Positions 56,417 through 64,000 of a stretch of 64,000 bases of DNA are shown here, one piece after another. Within the stretch, counting starts at the first letter, position 1; each line of letters opens with the position of its first letter. Origin of the DNA: Collybiopsis luxurians FD-317 M1 (taxonomy: Eukaryota; Basidiomycota; Agaricomycetes; Agaricales; Omphalotaceae); NCBI GenBank assembly GCA_000827265.1, contig KN834876.1, positions 46,838 through 110,837 on the forward strand. The letters are read 5' to 3'. Both the position numbers and the translations under genes were made by a program. Under the pieces are notes generated by a model. That model was not told the DNA's origin. It searched no databases and was given only the letters and a program-made list of their open reading frames with translations.

Positions 56417-57973
56417 ATGCTGGCGGCGCCGACTCTAGACTCGAATGATTTTCAAGCAATCCCCCCACCGACCATGACGACGTCCCCATCCTACTCTTCT
56501 ACAACTTCTACACCTGGACCTGAGTTACCTGGTGCATACCCGCGTACGCCGAAAGAGTTCCCGCTTTATGGTACAAATGGGAATACCACTACCCCTCTCA
56601 CCGCTGACCAGCCTGAGCATTCAAAGGATCCCGCGACTGCTGCCTCTGCTAGTATTGGCTCGGTAACGAGTGTCGCTGGAGCTGGCACGGGAGCTCTGAG
56701 TGCGGGTGTGGACAGTGTCAAAGAGACGCTGTTCAACGCTACCGTATCGGCAGCACAATATTTACCTTCGAACGTCGTTGGATATTTCCGTGAGTACACC
56801 CACTTTCGTTTCGTCATTAACAACATGAACTGATCCATCTGTATCTCATAGCTGGTGGCGCTGCTATTGTCGCTGCTTCGTCTGCTGAAGGCAAATTGAA
56901 AGACGCCCAAGGAATGGCCATATCCCTACCTTCACAAGAACACGGCGTGGATGCGAGCACTTCTTCACAAGGTGTCGGATCACTCCCTGGTCCAGCGAGT
57001 GAAGAGGGTGTAGCGATACTTCCTCATGAGAAGGCTGCTGAGGGTGAGTTCCATCAAGATGACACGCCTGACGTCAAGAAGGACCCCAGAGCGGAAGAAA
57101 AGATTCCTTCTAGCGCGACTGTGGATGGTGGGAGCAATAGTGGCAGTCATTTCAGAGAAGAGGCTCCGGCAAGTTCAATATTTTACGTCTGGTGATACGT
57201 ACTTACGGAAATCATTTGTTCCCCTTAGCCTGAATCATCTCCAACCCACCCGTCTAAAGCTGACAAGCCTGTTGAGCCCGTACCGATCAATCTCGAACCG
57301 CGTACACATCCCCTCGCGGGCGAAGGGTCAAAGTGGAAAGGTGTACCGTTAGATGAAGAGTATCAAAGAGACGTTGTCGATAATGCATTGAATGTAAGTT
57401 GGTCGGTCATTCTGAATACTTTCCCACCTACCTTGCTCCAACTTTCCATTCGACCGTTTGACTAAATTTGCATACATTATCTAGGATAACAAATTATCTA
57501 CTATTTCAACCGCCACTCCCATCGCATCCTCCATCTCACCCTCTAGTCAATCCAAAAGCCTACCTCGAGTACCACAGAACGATTCTACGACAGCCGATGT
57601 AGGACACGAGAAGCTTTCCGGTGTAACCTCAGGCTCAACTTCAAGCTCGACTGTCCCGTCCGCTTCCTCTCCTTTGGGGACGTCGATGTCGCCCATCTCC
57701 CCAACCACATCGCCGGAATCTCCTACCGCACAGAAACTCAGGTTTGGGCATAAGAAAGACGCGTCGGTCGCTTCGACTACCTCGAACGCTGAATCAGGCT
57801 CCAGTACGGGTTCAGAGTCGGCGACGAAATCAGAAAATGGGACACCAGTCCGACGAAAGAAAACCACAATTTTGACAAAGTTGAGGGGGGAGGCGAAGAT
57901 TATTTCGGGGAAACTTGGTGGGAAGGAGGAAAAGGTTGAGGAGGGGAGGAGGATCGTTAGAGGGGAGGAGTGA
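56417..57973 (+). CDS. conserved Ser/Thr-rich basidiomycete protein, function unknown
   Basis: Four exons (56417-56789, 56852-57168, 57229-57393, 57485-57973) join to 447 residues. The second intron uses a GC donor (CCG|GCAAGT). The chain is mostly disordered and Ser/Thr/Pro-rich. It has a small hydrophobic-helical patch (LFNATVSAAQYLPSNVVGYF PGGAAIVAAS split by intron 1) and a basic C-terminus (RRKKTTILTKLRGEAKIISG KLGGKEEKVEEG). I recall such a C-terminal motif in uncharacterised basidiomycete proteins. A TATA-like ATATATAAAC lies about 90 bases upstream of the start codon. No enzymatic motif. Confidence 0.75.
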
Positions 57974-58734
57974 GGACGTTGGAAAGTTTTTTTTTCCTTG
58001 AGGCGGCGAGTTACTAGGAAAAAAATGAAGGGCGAGAATAAGGATTGGAAGCAATCATTCGTTATTCTACCGAACGGACAGATCACTAGTTTGTAAATTA
58101 CTGTACTTACCACAAAATCATCGATTGGCTGAATTGCTTGTATTTCCCTGATGAAGTCTACATTTGGCAAAGGCCTGAGAACTCAATAGAAGGTACATAG
58201 ACATCGTCTCACCACGTACATTTAGTGCCATATTGAGACTATGATTTTGATCTGGACCAAGTAACCACGCTAGGTGATAGCAAGATTTGAATTTTACATA
58301 GTTGCATGCCAAGGAATAAATAAATAACCTTTCCGGGCAGGAAGTGATGGACTTGCCCATTGTGTTTCCCCAGCCATAATTATAATCATTTTATGATTGA
58401 AAAAAGGCAAGAAGTTCAGTTCTTTTTTCGGCCGTAAAAGGAATGTAATGACCGGCGAAATCCAGCTTTAATAATTAACAAAGGTAGTTGTAAAGATCTT
58501 ATGGTCAAAATCATTGTCTCATATCAGTGGAAATTAAAAAGGAATACTCGATGTTTTTTTCGAGCAAAATTCAGCCTTAATCATCATCTTTTTCTCGATT
58601 ATAATACATGGCGAAAAAGGCTCTGAATTTCCAGCATTTTTCTTGGGTAAAAATAGGAATTTATTTCAAATCCATTTACGGTAATAATCGCAGCCGAAAA
58701 AAATTGATCCAGTCTTAGTGTCTAGCGGGCAAAG
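57974..58734. other. AT-rich intergenic DNA
   Basis: 3' flank of the gene above, then AT-rich DNA with repeated GGCGAAA / AAAAAGG-type words (58,380-58,720). No gene seen. Confidence 0.4.
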
Positions 58735-59045
58735 GTAAGGAGTGGAAGGGTGTCAGTTGGATGAACGGTATCAGAGATATGTTGTCGATAATGCGTTGGA
58801 TGTAAGGTTGCTAGTCACTCTGATCACTTACCTACCTGCCTTAGTTCGATTTGCCATTTGACCATTTGACAAAACTCGCATTCTTTCCAGAATGACAAAC
58901 TATCTACCACTTCGACCGCCACTCCTATCGTATCCTCCATATCATCCTTGAGTCTATCCGAAAGCTTGCCTCGAGTACCGCTCACTGATTCCACAACAGC
59001 CGATGTGGGACATGAAAAACTCTCATCCATCTCCCGGACAACATC
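58735..59045 (+). pseudogene. partial broken copy of the 56,417 gene (exons 3-4)
   Basis: The DNA aligns with the end of exon 3 (AAGGAGTGGAAGGGTGT.., with a one-base deletion), intron 3 and the start of exon 4: DKLSTTSTATPIVSSIS, LPRVPLTDSTTADVGHEKLS. It then diverges into unrelated sequence. The promoter and first exons are absent. It cannot encode the whole protein. Confidence 0.7.
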
Positions 59046-61560
59046 CACAGAAGGATGTTTGTTTGTTTGTTTTATTACACGGCATGATCCACAATCTGAA
59101 TGCTGGGTTCCAGAAATTGCAATGAAACTACACTTGAATCTCGGTCTGGATTGCGCTGGGGGTTTTATCACCTTGCTTGCAAGGTCTATTCTACTTCACT
59201 TCTCTCACACATTTTGAGCGTACCGACGGTTGTTGCTATGGAGTAAATGGCCGGACCGACAGTCTTAAATGTGTAAAACATAATTTCTTACATGACGCTC
59301 TAGACAGATGCCAAGATCAGAGCGGGTCGAAGTTTTAAATGTTATCAAAATACAAGTATGGAATACAGAATTGTGCGCATTTTATATTATACTACAACAG
59401 TAATTTCTTTTACACCCTCTAACTACAAGAACAAGAAACTGTCTCAATCAATCTAATATTGTGTGATATCCCAATGAAAATGACCAGCGCAACTGTCCCT
59501 CTTCAGCCCGTTGTGTCAAATATAGTTTGTCCATTTTCTTTCATGTTCCATTTAAGTATTCCCACTGCTGTGATCTAACTACAATACATTGCAGTCGGGT
59601 AAAAGTGACAGCGAATCCTCCAAACAACCCTTGAAAGTTGCTTATTCAGTAAGTCGTTCGAAAGTGTAATAGTCTGAGCATCAGACAATGTTGAAGACTT
59701 TGTTGAAGGTTATAGATCATTTGTGTCTTTGAAAGCAGTTAGATTAGGCAACTGAAATGGAAACAAAACTTACTAATGTATTAGGAGTTGATAGTTCCAG
59801 TTTAAAGTCTAATGACAGTTGCTCCAGATTTGGCATTTGAATAAACAGACAAAACAAATCATCTTTTTCAAATGTACTGAGTAATATCTCCATTTTTCCA
59901 CAGATTGAAGATGAAGATTTGCCAGTGAAGTGTGAATTCTCTTTACAAGATGATGTGAAAGATCAAGAGTATGGAGTTCGTTGCAGGATGGATTAATGAT
60001 CTGAAGCAAACCGAAGGGACCAGAATAAGTTTTTAATGATATAGCATGATGTCCTTCTTTGTCTTCGAAATTGCAAGGAGCAAAATGTAGAGCGCCTAAA
60101 TGCAGTAAGCTGCTTCGCATGCTTCTCAAGCGCATCAACAAAGGCCAATTTGAAAAGAATGACATATACCGCCAGACTGTATGGCTTTCTCCAGCCGTGA
60201 ACCGAATGCATGCAATGCTTGAGCCAGTTGTCATCCCGGCTTAATCTTCTCATTAATTCTATAGACTTCTATTAAGCTGTGCGACTGGCAATAATATATC
60301 ATTTTTTCAATTTGGCCCAGGTTTTCATGACGAACTGTACATACTGATAGACTCAAAATGAACAACAAACAGATAGACAATGAATAGAATACTTCCGTAG
60401 CATTTCTGGTGACTTTATTCTTGAACTCCTCAAATGGAATTACACTATTTTTGAAATGGAGTATCGTGATAAAAATCAAATGTCATCGACAAGCAAAGTG
60501 TTGGGCCACGTAAGTGGTCCGTTCAAGTCGCCAAGGTCATTCGGAGGATCCTTGAGAATCGACCCACTAAGCAGATCACGATATACACTGACGAACCATA
60601 TCCTCGACCTACACAAGGAGGTGATTGGATCACAATGAGCTATCTGAGTTCTATATCTCATCAATATCACTAGGGGGCATTGATAACGTTATGAAGGTTT
60701 TGAAGGAGGATTAGAAAGGTCCACGGTGGAGACAAGTCATTGATACATAAGGGGGTGCAGACTATCATTTAATGTTCAATGTAGTCTTATCTGGGTCAAG
60801 GGCTTCCCAAAATAGATTATAATATTTTTGCCTGAAAAATGACCTAAAAATCTAAGGATCTAAGATGAGAAAAGTTTTTGTCTTTGAAAGTGATTGCTGA
60901 CAAGCCCTATTTCCCGCAAAAGATAACACATCAACTTAACAGCTTTGAGGATAAAGATAAGCTGACCGAATTGAATATCATACACAGCCCACGCAGTAAT
61001 TTACAGTTCCATTTGAGACGTCACCGGGTATCACCCGTGTTTTGCTTTCAATCATCCTCTGTGCAGCCTTCGCTAAACTGCGTAGAAAAATCAACTAGAA
61101 ATATATCTCTCCTACATTCCCGATCATCTCAAGCCCGCTGCTTCGGGTTCCCCTTTTCACATTCAGTCGGTAACATATTGAGACTAGTTGAACTCAGAAC
61201 TCAGTTCCTTATTCTTTGCTAACTGCATGTCATCAAACAGCCGAGGTGCGATTCTCTCTGAGTATGGCAGATCCTTTCCAGGTATTTCAAGGCCATTCTG
61301 CATGTATGACATCCATTTCACGATTCCCTGTCTTATACCAACTGTTTGCATATCCAGAATTGACTATAAGTCATGACAGCGTTAAATGTTACAAATATTC
61401 TGGTGCAAAAGTAGGGCCTTGCTTCTTCTCACTTTTGCAGGTTCTGAATGACCTTCAGAAACTGGTCCCTGTTTGTGCACCTTGTACCAGTTGGTATGCC
61501 CTTTTCCCGCTTTGCTTCGAAATTTTGACTTGCTCAAATCACAATTACAACATTTTCCCT
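59046..61560. other. gene-less stretch
   Basis: Minor ORFs only (59,809-60,253 minus; 60,456-60,638 plus; 60,878-61,222 plus), with no domain, signal peptide or matching copy. Upstream exons of the DUF6533-type gene at 61,562 may lie at its end. Confidence 0.35.
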
Positions 61561-61561
61561 G

Positions 61562-62937
61562 GTATCTTCCTTACCAGTGATTGCAACCTACGACTACATA
61601 CTCACCTTCGCAGCGGAGGTTGATCATTTCTGGCCATTTGCTCATGGATGCAGTGGAATCCTGTTTTACCTCAATCGATACTGCACACTTTTAGGAACTA
61701 TTCCTGCTGTGATACCCCACTTCTGGTCTCAAGCTTTAATTCATAACAAGGTAAGTGCACAAAATTTCATATGTAATCTACAAAAGCCTGATTTTTGCAG
61801 GGGTAACTATCAATAAACTTTTTTGAATAGTGTGCATTTATGCTCCTTATTAGGTGTTTGGCTTTTGAGCTGTATAGATGGATTTATCTTACTATAGTTC
61901 TGGGCATTGTAAATGGTAGGTGTGCCTGCCACCGTTACTATAGAGCAGTTATGAATGGGACCTATTAGTTCTCTTTATCATCCGACTGTACGCCCTTTAT
62001 GGCCGAAACAAGCGAATAGCGGTGTTTTTGACCATAATAGGTCTGTGTGCACTGGGGAATAACCTTGTCGGTCATCCATTGCCTTTATGATGAGCTACAC
62101 TGAAGTTTCCTCATAAATCTGCAGATACAATCACATTATGCTCTAAAAGACAATGATCCCTTACAAGAAGCAATACCATTATTGCTACAGAAACAACTGG
62201 GCTGCTTACAATTAGTTTCAACCAAACAGTAAGTGTTAAGGGTCAACCAAGCTCAGCGTCATATCTAGTCTAACCAAATGCTCAGAGGCCTTCGTGTGTT
62301 AATCCTTGTCTCAATTAATGTTTTGTTACCTGACCAAGGTTGTATGCATGATGCAATAAATATCCAGATATGTTATATGCCTGGCTTGGAATAGTGATAT
62401 TTGACCTTTGTGTGTTTTCCTTAACACTGTGGAAAACTTTTGAAATGCATCGCAGATATGAGATGGTCTCTGGTGGAATAATGTCGGTGATAACGCGAGA
62501 CGGTGAATATACAATTTATCTACGCTACTAGGGTCTCATCAGCTTTAGGGGTTATATACTTTGGAGTTATTGCCATTATCAATACTACAAATATGGTTCT
62601 TTGGGGGGTAAGGCTTATTCAGTTATTTCGGACCTCTTATCCTTATGTGAAAATTTATCAGGTCGGACCTGTATGTACTACCAGTCATGTCTACCGCAGC
62701 ATTCTGCTATCTATCCTAATCTTGTTTTTCAGGGCCTTTCAAAGGGTATGCTTTCGGATCTATCTACCGTGTAAGTCTTTTTGGATCTGTTGTTTGAATC
62801 CTATAGTTTGATGAGGTGCTATATGCAGTATCTCAAGCATTATGATGTCTCATCTTATGCTTAATTTACGAGCAAGAGATTCCAGTCAAATTAGGTTAAT
62901 TTCAACTGAAAATAGGCTACCAGTACCATGCCCTTGA
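61562..62937 (+). CDS. DUF6533-type membrane protein, nearly intact
   Basis: Exon pieces: about 61562-61750, 61831-61915, 61969-62066, 62125-62228, 62368-62502, 62549-62607, 62733-62770, 62829-62937. They encode VIATYDYILTFAAEVDHFWP, GILFYLNRYCTLLGTIPA, CLAFELYRWIYLTIVLGIV, IIRLYALYGRNKRIAVF, LYAWLGIVIFDLCVFSLTLW, GVIYFGVIAIINTTNMVLWG and ISSIMMSHLMLNLRARDSSQ. Order and motifs match the DUF6533 family of mushroom seven-helix proteins. The first exon has no clear start codon, and one junction (62,228 to 62,368) does not keep phase with standard sites; the paralog suggests a small middle exon whose donor lost a base. It may thus be recently inactivated. Confidence 0.55.
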
Positions 62938-64000
62938 AATTGAACTCACTTTCTTGTTAAATCTTGTTTATGATAAGAAATAATGAGAAATGGATACGAG
63001 AGCTAAGATATAACGAGAGCCAAAAAAGGATATCATCGAATTGAGCCGGGCATAGACCAGAGTAAAATCGCGCTGCTAGATCTAGATGACGCAAAATTGA
63101 CCAACTCGACGTGACAATTTTCAATGCCCAAATTGGGCCAGGAGGTCAACCTCAACTCTTGAGTGGATATAAAACTTATTGCCAAGTTGTACAATTTTAC
63201 CAACAGATTATAAATGCAGGGTCCGGTCGGGTCAAGTCGGGCCAAATTTGGGTCAGCATATGTCTGAGGTCAGCCTGGGTTGGGTCAGGGTCAGGGTCAA
63301 ACCTGCGGTATGGACTCAGCAGAAGCCATCCAAGCAGCTGCCAGCCTAGTGAAAACCTTTTCAGGAAACAGCATTGACCTTAAGAATTAGAATATAAGCT
63401 CCACATCTATGTTTCTTGTTGACCTTGGGTCAAAAGTCAGCAAAATTTTGACCCAGAAGTGGGGTTGAGTCATGGGTCAGTTACCCGGCCGTGCACAGAG
63501 TCCCTAGTAGTTTAAAGTTTGCAACCATGACATATTTTAATTTTTTCCATACAAACTCCAACATAAACCTTCATTTTACAGAACATAAAACAGGAATTGA
63601 GCGAGAAGGGGGCCAGGGGCGCTCAATGCTTAATTTAGGTTTGCCATTTAGATTCTACATTACATTGATCTTTACTGCTTTCCATCAAAGGCAATATGCA
63701 GATCCGGCCTATGTGGGTAACGATAATTGTATTTAACATAGCCCTATGGGCGGTAAAAAACGGGTACGCCCGTGGTAACAGGAAGGGTACCAGGGCGGTA
63801 TTCACATGACATAAGCAGTCAATTAGTAGCTTGAGCGCACTGAAAGGTCACTATCATTAAGAATCTCAATACACCTGTAGTCAGATTCAGGAAATTGAGG
63901 CATAATATAACAATAGGCATCCTTTCCGCTGCCGTTGCTTTCCAAGATGCCTGCATGCATATACAGAGCGTTTTGGTGGTGCATCTAAAGACAGAATAGA
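62938..64000. other. repeat-like DNA, no gene
   Basis: Around 63,220-63,480 there are many GGGTCA/TGACCC words (GGGTTGGGTCAGGGTCAGGG, then TTGACCTTGGGTCAAAAGTC), ending at GTTACCCGGCCGTGCACAG. This looks like the end of a dispersed repeat. ORFs are short and have no domain. Confidence 0.4.

Noticed and set aside
63220..63480. LTR of a retrotransposon
   Set aside because: GGGTCA-rich repeat words are seen, but no matching second LTR, primer site or polymerase ORF is in the window.

Overview
The window looks like nuclear DNA of a basidiomycete fungus, most likely an Agaricomycete. The protein genes are broken by many short (about 50-60 base) GT-AG introns. They include typical mushroom-type families: a secreted GH28 pectinase, a DUF563/GT61 glycosyltransferase, a pepsin-like protease, E-class P450s, DUF6533-type and other seven-helix membrane proteins, small secreted cysteine-rich proteins, and NLR-type WD40 and 'GGTF' remnants. 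A tRNA-Pro gene carries a nuclear-type intron. All gene models come from hand splicing and reading-frame continuity; no database search was run.

Layout. 1-2.9 kb: repeats with a hAT-like insertion. 2.6-11.3 kb: a diverged tandem duplication of about 4 kb, each unit with a secreted histidine-phosphatase-like gene that has lost the RHG triad, plus a decayed third piece near 12.7 kb. 11.4-14.3 kb: a tandem pair of secreted proteins with a possible ricin-B-type lectin motif. 15.2-16.7 kb: a GH28 polygalacturonase-type gene. 17.7-18.3 kb: a small secreted protein. 18.67 kb: tRNA-Pro(AGG). 20.1-22.6 kb: GT61 glycosyltransferase. 23.8-31.2 kb: gene-poor, with a WD40 pseudogene split by a TIR element, a tRNA-Ser-like sequence, decayed ORFs and a minisatellite. 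31.8-33.2 kb: a seven-helix membrane protein. 33.8-35.6 kb: aspartic protease.

35.6-46.2 kb is a tandem duplication of about 5 kb. Each unit holds a small reverse-strand ORF, an intact 12-exon P450 on the + strand, and a convergent small secreted cysteine-rich protein gene (SSP) on the - strand. A third, inverted and truncated copy of the P450 3' end plus an SSP lies at 52.9-55.2 kb, and a fourth SSP sits between the inverted arms. An N gap at 45,637-45,762 is flanked by a direct repeat and is probably an assembly artefact. Unit 1 carries two TA-flanked TIR insertions that the other copies lack.

46.5-64 kb holds two DUF6533-type membrane genes (one clearly dead and split by a TA-flanked TIR element, one nearly intact), an intact conserved serine/threonine-rich gene with a broken partial copy, and long stretches with nothing recognisable. 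The overall picture is a secretome-rich, duplication-prone region reshaped by small non-autonomous DNA transposons.
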